Source of the DNA: SAR86 cluster bacterium
GTDB taxonomy: Bacteria > Pseudomonadota > Gammaproteobacteria > Magnimaribacterales > Magnimaribacteraceae
Direction of reading: 5' to 3'
DNA length: 64,000 bases
Assembly: GCA_029268615.1 (NCBI GenBank)
Contig: JAQWNM010000007.1
Coordinates: forward strand, 1 to 64,000
Position 1 is the stretch's first letter, and each line of letters opens with the position of its first letter. This document shows positions 49,876-59,184 of this stretch, one piece after another. Position numbers and translations under genes: made by a program. The notes below the pieces were generated by a model. The model ran no database searches. It saw only the letters and a list, made by a program, of their open reading frames with translations, and was not told where the DNA came from.

Positions 49876-50643
49876 ATGTTTAGTTTTTTAATTAGATTCG
49901 CAGCGTTTATAAGTTTGATAATCTCAACTTACTCAGCTATGGCTGATCAAATAAGGCCTATTTTAGATATTGGTCTTGAAAGGCAGAAACTAGAAACAAC
50001 ATCTCAAATAAAAATTGACCAAATGGAAGACGATACTTCATTGATAGTCAATGAATATAAACAAGTTAGTAAACAGGTCGAGGGCTTACGGGTATACAAC
50101 GCTCAATTAAGAAAACAGATTCAAAGACAAGAAGAGCGTTTAAAGGAAATTGATAAGACTTTAAAAGAAGCCCAAGTTATGCAACGCCAAATACCTCCTT
50201 TTACTAGAAGGATGTTGGCAGGGGTTGAGAAATCAATTGAATTAGATATGCCTTTTCACTTAGCAGAACGAAAGGAGAGGATTGCTTTTGCTAAGGCAGC
50301 TCTTGATAATCCTACAGTTTCGCCTGCTGAAGGCTTGAGACAAGTTATGGAAGCATTTACGGTAGAAGCTGAATATGGCAGAAAACTGGATGCTTATAAA
50401 GATACAGTTGAAATTGATGGTAACCCAACTGAGGTGAACATTCTCAGAATAGGTAGACTTTCTTTGATCGCTCAAACAGCAGATGAGACTGAGGCTTTGG
50501 CTTGGGATAATAAGTCAAGAAGTTGGATAGAACTTGGGTCGAGTTATAGAAACCCAACCAGGAAAGGTTTAAGAATAGCTAATAGGTTAGCTACAGTTGA
50601 TATGCTTGAAATGCCTGTTCCTTACGCGGAGGAAAGCAAATGA
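49876..50643 (+). CDS. Exported DUF3450 family coiled-coil protein
   Basis: The 255-residue protein has an N-terminal signal (FLIRFAAFISLIISTYSAMA). A long coiled coil follows at ~25-105 (KQVSKQVEGLRVYNAQLRKQIQRQEERLKEIDKTLKEA), then a domain with GLRQVMEAFTVEAEYGRKLDAYKDTV and INILRIGRLSLIAQTADETEALAWD-like DUF3450 features. In vibrios and related bacteria it precedes the TonB2 genes and is thought to be a periplasmic accessory of that system. A strong AAGGAGG site sets the start. The stop overlaps the next gene. Confidence 0.87.
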   Translation: MFSFLIRFAAFISLIISTYSAMADQIRPILDIGLERQKLETTSQIKIDQMEDDTSLIVNEYKQVSKQVEGLRVYNAQLRKQIQRQEERLKEIDKTLKEAQVMQRQIPPFTRRMLAGVEKSIELDMPFHLAERKERIAFAKAALDNPTVSPAEGLRQVMEAFTVEAEYGRKLDAYKDTVEIDGNPTEVNILRIGRLSLIAQTADETEALAWDNKSRSWIELGSSYRNPTRKGLRIANRLATVDMLEMPVPYAEESK

Positions 50644-52040
50644 AATCGTTAAAGAAAATAGCTTTATTACTACCTTTAATATTGATTCTGCCTTTATCGT
50701 CGGCAGAGACTGAAACTACAGATGATGAAGTTGATTCACCTTCAACACCTCAAGAACTTTTAGAAATAGTCCGACAGGGTCAATTTGCTGATTCCCAAGA
50801 TCAGAGACAGAGAGAACAGAGATTTAGGACTGAAAAAAACAAACAGACTAAACTTTTAGCAGATGAGAAAGCAGAAAGAGCTAGGTTAGAAAGGATAGCA
50901 AAACAATTAGAAGTCAAATTTGAAGCAAATGAAGCCCTATTAGTTGTTGCTGAAGCACAATTAAAAGAAAATCTAGGTTCTTTAAACGAAATATTTGGTC
51001 ATATAGCTGGAACAGCTACAGAAGCTAGAGATATTTTTCAGGAATCTGTTACGGCAGGTCAATTTGGTAAGGAAAGAGAAGAATTTATGTCTACCTTAGC
51101 CAAGAAAATGGCTGAAGGCATTAAGCTTGCTTCTATATCTGAACTAGAAACTCTTTGGTATGAACTTCAAAGAGAAATTACTGCTCAAGGTGAAGTAACA
51201 AAATTCTCAACAAATGTAATTGGTACTGATGGCGAAGTTGAAACTAGGGATGTAGTTAGAGTTGGAGTATTCAATACCGTATCAGATGGAGAATATTTGC
51301 AATACTCCTCTGGAAGAGGGATGTATGAAGAATTGCCATCTCAACCACCAGGAAGGTATACATCCTCTACGGGAGATCTTTTTGGGAGTGATACTTTCCC
51401 TGTTCAATTTGCTGTAGACCCAACCGGTCCGCAAGGAGGAACCTATTTATCAAGTCTAATTACCATGCCAGGCACTATTGAAAGAATGTCACTTGGAGGT
51501 CCGGTAGGCTATATCATATTAATTGTAGGATTTTTAACAGTGCTATTATTCGCTTGGAGATTTTATTTCTTGTACGGAGTTAGGAATGCAGTGAATGATC
51601 AATTGGCAGCAACTTCAATTTCAGTAGATAATGCCCTAGGAAGGGTATTAAAGGTTGCTGAAGATAACAAAGATTCTGATACAGATACTTTAGAATTGAA
51701 GATGGCTGAGCAAATTCTTCAAGAGAGGCCCCCTATTGAGGCTTGGATATGGATGATCAAACTAGTCTCTGTAGTAGCACCATTAGGTGGACTTTTTGGA
51801 ACAATTATTGGAATGATTGAAACCTTTACAATGATAACCTTATTTGGAACTGGAGATCCAAAGACAATGGCAAGTGGAATTTCAGTAGCCTTAGTGACAA
51901 CTTGGTTAGGATTGATGGTGGCTATACCAACAACTTTTATGCATGCAATTGTGAACAATTACTCTAAAGGAATACTGGCAACAATAGAGGAGCAAAGTGT
52001 TGGAATGGTAGCTGAACGTTCTGAGAGTCAGGCTAGTTAA
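50640..52040 (+). CDS. TtpC/ExbB-type proton channel subunit with periplasmic extension
   Basis: A 466-residue protein, far longer than plain ExbB. It has a signal peptide (~1-22), a periplasmic coiled-coil part (~40-270), a helix near 285-310 and then a MotA/TolQ/ExbB domain (~365-455). Landmarks are IKLVSVVAPLGGLFGTIIGMIETFTMITLFGTGDPKTMASGISVALVTTWLGLMVAIPTTFMHAIVNN. This layout matches TtpC, needed for TonB2 energisation in Vibrio. It forms the inner-membrane complex with the products of the next three genes. Confidence 0.9.
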   Translation: MKSLKKIALLLPLILILPLSSAETETTDDEVDSPSTPQELLEIVRQGQFADSQDQRQREQRFRTEKNKQTKLLADEKAERARLERIAKQLEVKFEANEALLVVAEAQLKENLGSLNEIFGHIAGTATEARDIFQESVTAGQFGKEREEFMSTLAKKMAEGIKLASISELETLWYELQREITAQGEVTKFSTNVIGTDGEVETRDVVRVGVFNTVSDGEYLQYSSGRGMYEELPSQPPGRYTSSTGDLFGSDTFPVQFAVDPTGPQGGTYLSSLITMPGTIERMSLGGPVGYIILIVGFLTVLLFAWRFYFLYGVRNAVNDQLAATSISVDNALGRVLKVAEDNKDSDTDTLELKMAEQILQERPPIEAWIWMIKLVSVVAPLGGLFGTIIGMIETFTMITLFGTGDPKTMASGISVALVTTWLGLMVAIPTTFMHAIVNNYSKGILATIEEQSVGMVAERSESQAS

Positions 52041-52053
52041 AAGGAAAAAGTAG

Positions 52054-52578
52054 ATGTTTTTTTTCTACGATGCCGCGGACGCCTTATTTGAGTTTTTACA
52101 GAGAGGCGGAGACGTTCTTTACCTTATAGGAATACTTGTATTCGTTCTGTTTTTTTTGATCTTAGAGAGAATCTGGTATTTTCAATATACTCATAATGAT
52201 GTCATTAATTCCACAATTCATAAATGGGAATCTAGGGCAGATAAAAATTCATGGGAATCTCTGGCAATTAGACAAATGTTAATTTCAACCACAACTGAGA
52301 ACATAAAGCAAAATTTATCTCTCATAAAAGTTTGTGTAATAGTTGCTCCGTTGTTTGGTATATTTGGTACCATCACTGGCATGATAGAAGTGTTTCATCT
52401 ACTTGCAGTAACTGGAGGAGGGGATGCAAAAGCTATGGCTGGAGGTGTATCTAGAGCAACAATACCTGCTATGGCAGGTCTGGCAATAGCGATACCTGGG
52501 CAAGTAGCAAAACAGATTTTAGAAAATAAAGCTAAAAATGAGATAGATTCTTTATCAGATCATTTAGTATCTGAATAA
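52054..52578 (+). CDS. exbB: ExbB proton channel protein (TonB2 system)
   Basis: A 174-residue ExbB with three membrane helices at about 17-37, 92-115 and 135-155. VIVAPLFGIFGTITGMIEVFHLLAVTGGGDAKAMAGGVSRATIPAMAGLAIAIPGQVAKQILENK is the MotA/ExbB signature. With ExbD it harvests the proton gradient to drive TonB. It is the second ExbB-type protein of the operon, as in TonB2 clusters. Confidence 0.9.
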   Translation: MFFFYDAADALFEFLQRGGDVLYLIGILVFVLFFLILERIWYFQYTHNDVINSTIHKWESRADKNSWESLAIRQMLISTTTENIKQNLSLIKVCVIVAPLFGIFGTITGMIEVFHLLAVTGGGDAKAMAGGVSRATIPAMAGLAIAIPGQVAKQILENKAKNEIDSLSDHLVSE

Positions 52579-52596
52579 ATAGATAGGAATATAGTT

Positions 52597-53007
52597 ATGA
52601 GAAGATCACCAATAAGTCAGGCAGTTGCAAAAGAAGATGATATTAATATAACTCCTATGTTGGATGTGGTTTTTATTCTTTTGATATTTTTCATTGTTAC
52701 TGCTAATTTTATTAAAGAGCCTGGATTAGAAGTAAACAGGCCTGATGCTGAAACGTCTAATATACAAGAAAATGCAGCCATTTTAATTGCTATAGGTGCT
52801 ACAGGAGATATTTGGATAGATGGAAGGAGAGTGGATGTTAGACAAGTAAAAGCAAATATTACAAAATTATTGGCAGACAATCCTCAAGGCACAGTTGTAA
52901 TTCAAGCAGATGAAAGAGCCACAGCGGATAAAATTATTGCAGTTATGGATCAGTCTAGAGATGCTGGCGTTTATGCAATATCATTGGCATCGGAACCAAA
53001 AATTTAA
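52597..53007 (+). CDS. exbD: ExbD biopolymer transport protein
   Basis: The 136-residue ExbD shows a short cytoplasmic N-terminus with DDINITPMLDVVFILLIFFIVTANF (~14-38), in which the first Asp after PM is the proton-carrying residue. A periplasmic domain ends VVIQADERATADKIIAVMDQSRDAGVYAISLASE. It works with ExbB and the TtpC-like protein on TonB. Normal size. Confidence 0.93.
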   Translation: MRRSPISQAVAKEDDINITPMLDVVFILLIFFIVTANFIKEPGLEVNRPDAETSNIQENAAILIAIGATGDIWIDGRRVDVRQVKANITKLLADNPQGTVVIQADERATADKIIAVMDQSRDAGVYAISLASEPKI

Positions 53008-53028
53008 TATTAGAAATAAAATTAAAGT

Positions 53029-53667
53029 ATGGATTTTTCGGAAGGACAAATTAAGAAGCTAGGCTCTACCTCGGTAGTTGCCTTGATTGGAACAGTAGCG
53101 CTTTTTTATATGATGCAGGCTCTGATAGCAGTAGGAGATGTAGAACTTGATGACAAAGCTATTAGAATAGTGGACGTCACTATGCCAGAAAGAGATCTAG
53201 AATTGATGGCAGATATGGATAGGCCAAAAGAAGAAGAGCCACCCCCGGACACTCTTCCACCTGAGTTTGATCTTACTCCCCCAACGGATATAGATAATTC
53301 TGCACCTAGGCCTAAAATGAACTTCAAAGGCAAAAGAAGTGGTGTATTTGCAGATGGATCTTATGTACCAATTTTTAAAGTACCTCCCATATATCCAAGA
53401 AGAGCTCAAGAAAGAGGCATAGAAGGTTGTGTGATGTTAGAATTTGTAGTTACTAAACTTGGATCGGTTAGAGATCCAGTTGTAGTTTGGTCTCAACCGA
53501 ATGGAATGTTTGATAGAGCTGCAGTTCGTTCAGCTCTTAAGTTTAAATATAAGCCAATGATTAGAGACGGTAATCCTGTAGAAGTTACGGGGGTTTTAAA
53601 TCAAATTACATTTGTTATTGAGGATGCTGGTAAGACTTCAGAATATGTTCCAGAAGGTTGCGCATAG
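53029..53667 (+). CDS. tonB: TonB energy transducer
   Basis: The 212-residue TonB has a membrane anchor (~12-32, VVALIGTVALFYMMQALIAV) and a short proline/acid-rich spacer (RPKEEEPPPDTLPPEFDLTPP). The C-terminal TonB domain has VPIFKVPPIYPRRAQERGIEGCVMLEFVVTKLGSVRDPVVVWSQPNGMFDRAAVRSALKFKYKP. The spacer is short, typical of TonB2-type proteins, which need partner subunits to reach outer-membrane receptors. No TonB-dependent receptor gene is in the window. Confidence 0.93.
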   Translation: MDFSEGQIKKLGSTSVVALIGTVALFYMMQALIAVGDVELDDKAIRIVDVTMPERDLELMADMDRPKEEEPPPDTLPPEFDLTPPTDIDNSAPRPKMNFKGKRSGVFADGSYVPIFKVPPIYPRRAQERGIEGCVMLEFVVTKLGSVRDPVVVWSQPNGMFDRAAVRSALKFKYKPMIRDGNPVEVTGVLNQITFVIEDAGKTSEYVPEGCA

Positions 53668-53673
53668 AATGGT

Positions 53674-55107
53674 ATGAAGAAATTTTTAATTAATTTTTTA
53701 ATAGTTTTTATAAGTATTAATTTAGTTCCAATGCTTGTAGAGGTTTCTCCTATTGATTTTAAGAGTAACTCTTTATTTGCGGCTGATGATAATAAAGCAA
53801 AAACTAAGAAAAAAAGAAAAAGAACAAAACTTCCTTCTAGGAAGGCTCAAAAGGTCTTCCAGCAATTACAGCCCCTTATAGAAGCTGATCTATGGACAGA
53901 ATCTGCCGATTTATTGTCACAGATTAGATATGACAGGGAAGACATTTATACAGGTACAGATAGAGCAACAGCTTGGTACTATTATGGATATATTTACTTC
54001 TCTCAAGAGAAATTCAAAGAAGCAATAAACGCTTATCAGAGTTTGATAGATGAGCCTGATGGAGATTACAGACAAAAAAATAATGCTCTGTATTCTTTGT
54101 CTCAACTTGCCTATATCCAAGAGGATTATCGACTGGCTGTTAAGTATTTAATACGGTGGCTAGATGAAGAAGAGTTTCCAAGTTCAGATGCTTATGCCCT
54201 TTTAGCTCAAGGTTATTATCAACTTAAAGATTGGTACAAAGCTATAGATGCCATCCAGGTAGCTATAGATATCCAAGAGGCTAAAGATATACCTATCCTT
54301 GATGAAGAAGGAAATGAAACTAAAAAAACAAGAAAGGGAGTAGGGGCAGAAAATCATTACTTGTTAAAAATGGCTCTTTATTCAGAGACTAAACAGAAGT
54401 TAGATCCTTTACCTATTTATGAGATTTTGGTTACACATTATCCAAAAAAACTCTATTGGGTAGGTTTAGCTGGTCTTTATGGAGATAGAGATAGATTACT
54501 AGACCAACAAGGTGCTTTAGAAGCAGCCTTTGATGACGGCCTGTTAGACAAGTCTGCCGAGTTTGTAGCATTGTCACAATTACTAATGATGCATCAAAAT
54601 CCCTATAAGGCAGCAAAAGTATTAAATGCAGGAATAAAGATTGAGGCGGTTAAGCAAGATGAGAAGAATTTAAAACGTTTAGCTCAAGCTTGGCATGCAG
54701 CAAGAGAATTAGATAAAGCAGTGCCAATTTATTCAAGGGCTGCAAAACTTTCAAAAGAAGGAGAACTTTATATTTTTTTAGGTCAAGTGCATTTTGCTTT
54801 AGATGATTATAAGGATGCAGAAAAAGCTATAAAAGAAGGTATAAAAAAAGGAAAACTAAAGGATCCGGCTACTGCTCATATGTTATTAGGTCAAATAAAT
54901 TTTGAAAACCAAAAATGGGAAGATGCAGTAACGTCTTTTAGAAAATGTATAGATGTCGCTGAAAAGCAATACAGTGATAAGAAGAAGAAGCAAAAAGAAA
55001 AGAAAAAGAAAGTTCAAGATTCAGCAAGAAAATGGATTACCTATACTATGGGTGAAGAGGAAAGAGTTGTAGCTCTTGACTTAAAGAGGAAAGCTTTGGG
55101 TATTTAA
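53674..55107 (+). CDS. Exported TPR protein of the TonB2 operon
   Basis: A 477-residue protein with a signal (LINFLIVFISINLVPMLV) and a lysine-rich linker (KAKTKKKRKRTKLPSRK). Repeated TPR-like helices run to ~455, e.g. AWYYYGYIYFSQEKFKEAINAYQSLI, AYALLAQGYYQLKDWYKAIDAIQVAI, LYIFLGQVHFALDDYKDAEKAIKEGI. Tetratricopeptide proteins close many TonB2 operons and help energise particular receptors in Vibrio (TtpB-like); the same role is inferred. It begins six bases after tonB and converges on folA with a 4-base overlap. Confidence 0.85.
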   Translation: MKKFLINFLIVFISINLVPMLVEVSPIDFKSNSLFAADDNKAKTKKKRKRTKLPSRKAQKVFQQLQPLIEADLWTESADLLSQIRYDREDIYTGTDRATAWYYYGYIYFSQEKFKEAINAYQSLIDEPDGDYRQKNNALYSLSQLAYIQEDYRLAVKYLIRWLDEEEFPSSDAYALLAQGYYQLKDWYKAIDAIQVAIDIQEAKDIPILDEEGNETKKTRKGVGAENHYLLKMALYSETKQKLDPLPIYEILVTHYPKKLYWVGLAGLYGDRDRLLDQQGALEAAFDDGLLDKSAEFVALSQLLMMHQNPYKAAKVLNAGIKIEAVKQDEKNLKRLAQAWHAARELDKAVPIYSRAAKLSKEGELYIFLGQVHFALDDYKDAEKAIKEGIKKGKLKDPATAHMLLGQINFENQKWEDAVTSFRKCIDVAEKQYSDKKKKQKEKKKKVQDSARKWITYTMGEEERVVALDLKRKALGI

Positions 55108-55589
55108 ATTATCTTTTCTAAGGTTACAAAATTATATTTAAATTCTGACTTCATATCTTGTTGTTCTTGCCTAGAAATTTCACGCCATTCAGATTGGGGC
55201 CAAAAAGGAAAAAAAGTATCTCCTTCAATGTCTAAATTCACTTCAGTAATAATAAGTTTATTAGATAAAGGAAGGAAAGCTTCATATATCTTTTGTCCAC
55301 CTATAATAAAAATTTCTTTTTTATCTCCATCAATCGTTGCTATAAAATCTTTAATAGATTTGAAGATTAGCACTCCATCTATCTTTTCCAAAGAAGATGT
55401 AATTACTATATTTGTCCTGTCTGGAAGGGGTCTACCTATAGACTCATAAGTTTTTCTTCCCATTACAACTATGGATCCTAATGTTTGCTTTTTAAAATGT
55501 TTTAAATCTTCAGGAATGCTCCACGGGATTCTTCCAGAAGAGCCAATTACTTGATTGTTGGATACTGCTGCTATTATTGTAAAGTTCAA
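55104..55589 (-). CDS. folA: Dihydrofolate reductase
   Basis: The 161-residue DHFR has IIAAVSNNQVIGSSGRIPWSIPEDLKHFKKQTLGSIVVMGRKTYESIGRPLPDRTNIVIT. The catalytic carboxylate is the Glu of PEDLKHF, with the NADPH motif GRKTYES. IFIIGGQKIYEAFLPLSNKLIITEVN is the C-terminal half. It regenerates tetrahydrofolate after ThyA, encoded immediately upstream; the formyltransferase of the glycan island also depends on this folate pool. Confidence 0.94.
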   Translation of the reverse strand: MNFTIIAAVSNNQVIGSSGRIPWSIPEDLKHFKKQTLGSIVVMGRKTYESIGRPLPDRTNIVITSSLEKIDGVLIFKSIKDFIATIDGDKKEIFIIGGQKIYEAFLPLSNKLIITEVNLDIEGDTFFPFWPQSEWREISRQEQQDMKSEFKYNFVTLEKII

Positions 55590-55591
55590 GG

Positions 55592-56386
55592 TTAGATAGC
55601 TACCGGAGCTGGAATATGTGGATGATATTCATAGCCATCAAGTTCGAAATCTTCATATTCAAAGTCAAAAATATTATTAGTTTCTTTCTTAATTTCCATT
55701 TTAGGAAGCTCAAAAGGAGTTCGAGATAGTTGTTCTTCTACTTGTGCTAAGTGATTTAAATATAAATGTGCATCTCCTAAAGTGTGCACAAATTCTCCGG
55801 GCTCTAAGTTAGAAACCTTAGCTGCCATTAGAAGAAGTAATGCATATGATGCAATATTAAAGGGGACTCCTAAGAATATATCAGCACTTCTTTGATAGAG
55901 TTGGCATGAGAGCTTATTATTGAGTACATAAAATTGAAAAAACGCGTGACAAGGCGGTAAAGCCATTTGATCTATTAGACCGACATTCCAAGCACTGACA
56001 ATCAATCTTCTAGAATTTGGATTAGATTTTATTTCAGATAAGACGTTCGTTATTTGGTCTATAGAGTTTCCATCTTGGGCTGGCCATGATCTCCATTGAG
56101 AACCATAAACAGGACCTAATTCTCCTCTTTCATCCGCCCATTCATCCCAAATACTTACACCATTCTTTTTTAAATATTCTATATTCGTTGATCCTTTTAA
56201 GAACCAAAGCAGTTCATATATTATCGACTTTAAGTGGGTTTTCTTTGTAGTAATCATAGGAAATCCCTTTCCTAAATCAAAGCGCATCTGATGCCCAAAA
56301 ATACTTATAGTTCCTGTTCCTGTTCGATCTTCTTTCTTTATGCCAGTATCTCTTACTAGCTTCATTAGATTTAAATATTGTTGCAT
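55592..56386 (-). CDS. thyA: Thymidylate synthase ThyA
   Basis: A 264-residue enzyme identical in length to the E. coli type. [44 protein letters not shown], the nucleophile-bearing [33 protein letters not shown] and [14 protein letters not shown] are present. It methylates dUMP using methylene-tetrahydrofolate. It is followed by folA after 2 bases and preceded by lgt, a familiar gammaproteobacterial order. Confidence 0.96.
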   Translation of the reverse strand: MQQYLNLMKLVRDTGIKKEDRTGTGTISIFGHQMRFDLGKGFPMITTKKTHLKSIIYELLWFLKGSTNIEYLKKNGVSIWDEWADERGELGPVYGSQWRSWPAQDGNSIDQITNVLSEIKSNPNSRRLIVSAWNVGLIDQMALPPCHAFFQFYVLNNKLSCQLYQRSADIFLGVPFNIASYALLLLMAAKVSNLEPGEFVHTLGDAHLYLNHLAQVEEQLSRTPFELPKMEIKKETNNIFDFEYEDFELDGYEYHPHIPAPVAI

Positions 56387-56390
56387 TTTA

Positions 56391-57170
56391 TTAAACTTTT
56401 TTATAAGAAATAAATAATAGCATGATGCCGATTAAAATCATGGGAATACATAGGATTTGCCCCCTTGTAAAAATATCTAGATACTCATATCCAATGTGAG
56501 GATCTGGTTCTCTAAAAAATTCTGTTACAAATCTTAAAGTGCCATAACCTATTAAAAACATTGCAGAAATAGATTTACTAGGCCTTTCACTTCTTGAAAA
56601 CCAGTATAAAAATATAAATAAAATAATACCCTCAGTGGCAGCTTGGTATAGTTGAGATGGATGTCTTATTAAACCAGTAGGGTCATTAGGATAAATTACT
56701 CCCCAAGATACATCTGTAGATCTACCTAATAATTCAGAATTTAAAAAATTACCAATTCTTACGCTTCCTAAACCCAAGGGAATAGCAGGAGCAATGAAAT
56801 CAGTTGATTCAAAGAAAGTGGATTCCCATTTCCTTTTTGAAAATATATATGTAAATAGCAGAACGCCAAGCAGTCCTCCATGGAATGATAAACCCCCTTT
56901 CCAGATATAAAAGAGGGATAAGGGGTCCGCTATTAACTGATTTATATTGTAGAAAACCATATAACCAATTCGGCCACCTAAAATAGCCCCAAAAAGACCA
57001 TAAAAAATAAATTCTTGTAATTTATCATCATCCCATTTCTTTACAGTTCTAATTCTATATCTAGAAATACCATATATAAGAAGTATCGCAATAAGCCATG
57101 TAAGTCCATACCACCTTATTGCTAAAGGGCCTATTTCAAAAATAATAGGATCAATATAGGGCAGGATCAT
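56391..57170 (-). CDS. lgt: Prolipoprotein diacylglyceryl transferase Lgt
   Basis: The 259-residue integral membrane enzyme has the Lgt motifs [36 protein letters not shown] and the signature [24 protein letters not shown], then [13 protein letters not shown]. It adds diacylglycerol to the lipobox cysteine of exported lipoproteins. The start overlaps the end of the symporter gene (4 bases). Confidence 0.94.
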   Translation of the reverse strand: MILPYIDPIIFEIGPLAIRWYGLTWLIAILLIYGISRYRIRTVKKWDDDKLQEFIFYGLFGAILGGRIGYMVFYNINQLIADPLSLFYIWKGGLSFHGGLLGVLLFTYIFSKRKWESTFFESTDFIAPAIPLGLGSVRIGNFLNSELLGRSTDVSWGVIYPNDPTGLIRHPSQLYQAATEGIILFIFLYWFSRSERPSKSISAMFLIGYGTLRFVTEFFREPDPHIGYEYLDIFTRGQILCIPMILIGIMLLFISYKKV

Positions 57171-58918
57171 TCTGGTTTTCTAATATCATTTATTAATTTT
57201 ATAATATTTTCTGGTACTTTTGGGGTAGCGAATGATACGGAATAGGCTACTAAGAAATTTAACATCATACCTAAAAAACCTATTCCCTCTGGAGATATCC
57301 CCAAGAACCAGTTCGTAGAATCATTAGCAGCAGGATTAATATATTTAAAATATATTATATAACTTGAGGTGAAAATTAAACCTGCAATCATTCCAGAAAT
57401 AGCACCTTCTTTATTAGTTCTTTTAGAAAAAATTCCTAAGAATAGGACTGGAAAAAAAGTTGAAGCTGCAAGACCAAAGGCAAAAGCAACTACTTGAGCA
57501 ACAAAACCTGGCGGGTAGATACCAAATAGTCCAGCTATAACAATTGCAAAGCCAGCAGCTATTCGAGCATATCTTAGCTCTTGTTTTTCAGTTATGCTGG
57601 GCATAAAAGTTTGTTTTAGTAAATCATGAGAAATTGAAGAAGAAATAACTAATAAAAGGCCAGCAGCAGTAGATAAAGCTGCAGCTAAGCCTCCAGCTGC
57701 AACTAACGCTATCACCCAACCAGGTAAGTTAGCTATCTCCGGATTAGCTAATACAATAATATCTTTATCTATATATACCTCATTGTTATTCGTTAAATCA
57801 GATTCATTTTTTACTAACCTTTCTCCATAAAGACCCTTTTCGTTAGTGAAGATAGGTTTTATTCCATTTAAAGAGTTTCCAGATTCGTAGTTAATGATTC
57901 CATCATTATTTTTATCTTTCCAGGAAATAAGACCTATATTTTCCCAGTTACTAAACCAATCAGGAGCATCTGAATACTTAAGGTCAGTTAGAGAATCAAT
58001 TAGATTCATTCTTGCAAAAGCAGAAACAGCTGGCGCTGTTGTATAAAGTAAGGCGATAAATATAAGGGCATAACCTGCTGATTTTCTTGCATCACTAACT
58101 TTAGGAACAGTAAAAAATCTTACAATCACATGCGGCAATCCGGCAGTGCCCATCATGAGAGCTGCAGTTATACAAAAAATATCCAATGTACTCTTGCTAC
58201 CTTGTGTATAGCCATTAAATCCTAAGTCTACTGTCACTTGATCTAATTTTTCTAAGAGATAGGTGGAACTATTTATTAATTGGTCGCCAAAGCCTAACTG
58301 AGGCACTGGATTGCCAGTCATCATGATTGAAATAAATATAGCAGGTACTAAGTAAGCAAAAATTAAAACACAATATTGTGCTACTTGAGTATAGGTAATT
58401 CCTTTCATGCCACCTAAGACAGCGTAAAAGAAGACTATTACCATTCCAATAATCACTCCTAAATCAATATCTACTTCAAGAAATCTAGAAAAAACAATTC
58501 CCACTCCTCTCATTTGACCGGCCACATAAGTAAAAGATACAAAAATAAGACATAAAATTGCAACGAGTCTTGCTGTTTTAGAATAATAACGTTCACCTAT
58601 AAAATCAGGTACCGTAAACTTTCCAAATTTCCTAAGATATGGCGCTAGTAAAAGAGCTAGTAAAACGTATCCTCCTGTCCAGCCCATTAGGTATACACTT
58701 CCGTCATACCCTACGAAAGCTATCAAACCTGCCATAGACAAGAATGAAGCTGCAGACATCCAATCAGCAGCAGTTGCCATGCCATTAGCAATAGGATTAA
58801 CACCCTTTCCGGCAACATAAAACTCAGAAGTAGATTTTGCTTTGGTCCACAGGGCTATTGATATGTAAAGTATAAAACTAGAGCCTACAAATAGATAAGT
58901 TAAGGCTTGAACTGACAT
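57167..58918 (-). CDS. Sodium:solute symporter large subunit (VC_2705-type)
   Basis: A 583-residue SSS-family protein with about 13 membrane helices. NGMATAADWMSAASFLSMAGLIAFVGYDGSVYLMGWTGGY and PDFIGERYYSK are family landmarks. It belongs to the subgroup that travels with a DUF4212 small subunit, whose gene lies just upstream. A periplasmic insertion (~305-395) contains a calcium-loop-like DKNNDGIINYES (335-346). The substrate is probably a small organic acid such as acetate (ActP relatives), but this is inference. Confidence 0.88.
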   Translation of the reverse strand: MSVQALTYLFVGSSFILYISIALWTKAKSTSEFYVAGKGVNPIANGMATAADWMSAASFLSMAGLIAFVGYDGSVYLMGWTGGYVLLALLLAPYLRKFGKFTVPDFIGERYYSKTARLVAILCLIFVSFTYVAGQMRGVGIVFSRFLEVDIDLGVIIGMVIVFFYAVLGGMKGITYTQVAQYCVLIFAYLVPAIFISIMMTGNPVPQLGFGDQLINSSTYLLEKLDQVTVDLGFNGYTQGSKSTLDIFCITAALMMGTAGLPHVIVRFFTVPKVSDARKSAGYALIFIALLYTTAPAVSAFARMNLIDSLTDLKYSDAPDWFSNWENIGLISWKDKNNDGIINYESGNSLNGIKPIFTNEKGLYGERLVKNESDLTNNNEVYIDKDIIVLANPEIANLPGWVIALVAAGGLAAALSTAAGLLLVISSSISHDLLKQTFMPSITEKQELRYARIAAGFAIVIAGLFGIYPPGFVAQVVAFAFGLAASTFFPVLFLGIFSKRTNKEGAISGMIAGLIFTSSYIIYFKYINPAANDSTNWFLGISPEGIGFLGMMLNFLVAYSVSFATPKVPENIIKLINDIRKPE

Positions 58919-58923
58919 TACTT

Positions 58924-59184
58924 CTAATCTTCTTTATTAGTATATTTTTTATCTAATTTTTTCATCAAAAAAACATAAATAAATATTATTAGAACAAAAG
59001 AAAAAATACTTCCTTGCTGTGCAAACCAAAACCCTAATTTAAAACCGCCTATTTTAAATCCATTCAACCAATCTACAAATAATATCCCAAGAGCAAAAGA
59101 ACACAAAAACCAGATAAGTAATAATATTAAAATTATTTTTATATTTGATTTCCAGTAAGATTTATTAATATCTTGGTCTATCAT
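58924..59184 (-). CDS. DUF4212 small subunit of the sodium:solute symporter
   Basis: The 86-residue protein has two helices (~15-38 and 58-75) with WKSNIKIILILLLIWFLCSFALGILFVDWLN and GFKLGFWFAQQGSIFSFVLIIFIYVFLM, matching the DUF4212 pattern in which FWFAQQGSI is the best conserved part. It is encoded five bases before the large subunit, as is usual for this two-gene transporter. It overlaps the TSUP gene by four bases. Confidence 0.9.
   Translation of the reverse strand: MIDQDINKSYWKSNIKIILILLLIWFLCSFALGILFVDWLNGFKIGGFKLGFWFAQQGSIFSFVLIIFIYVFLMKKLDKKYTNKED

Noticed and set aside
53674-55107. Frameshift or pseudogene in the lysine-rich TPR protein
   Set aside because: The frame is continuous with TPR repeats throughout; low-complexity lysine tracts are natural in AT-rich genomes.
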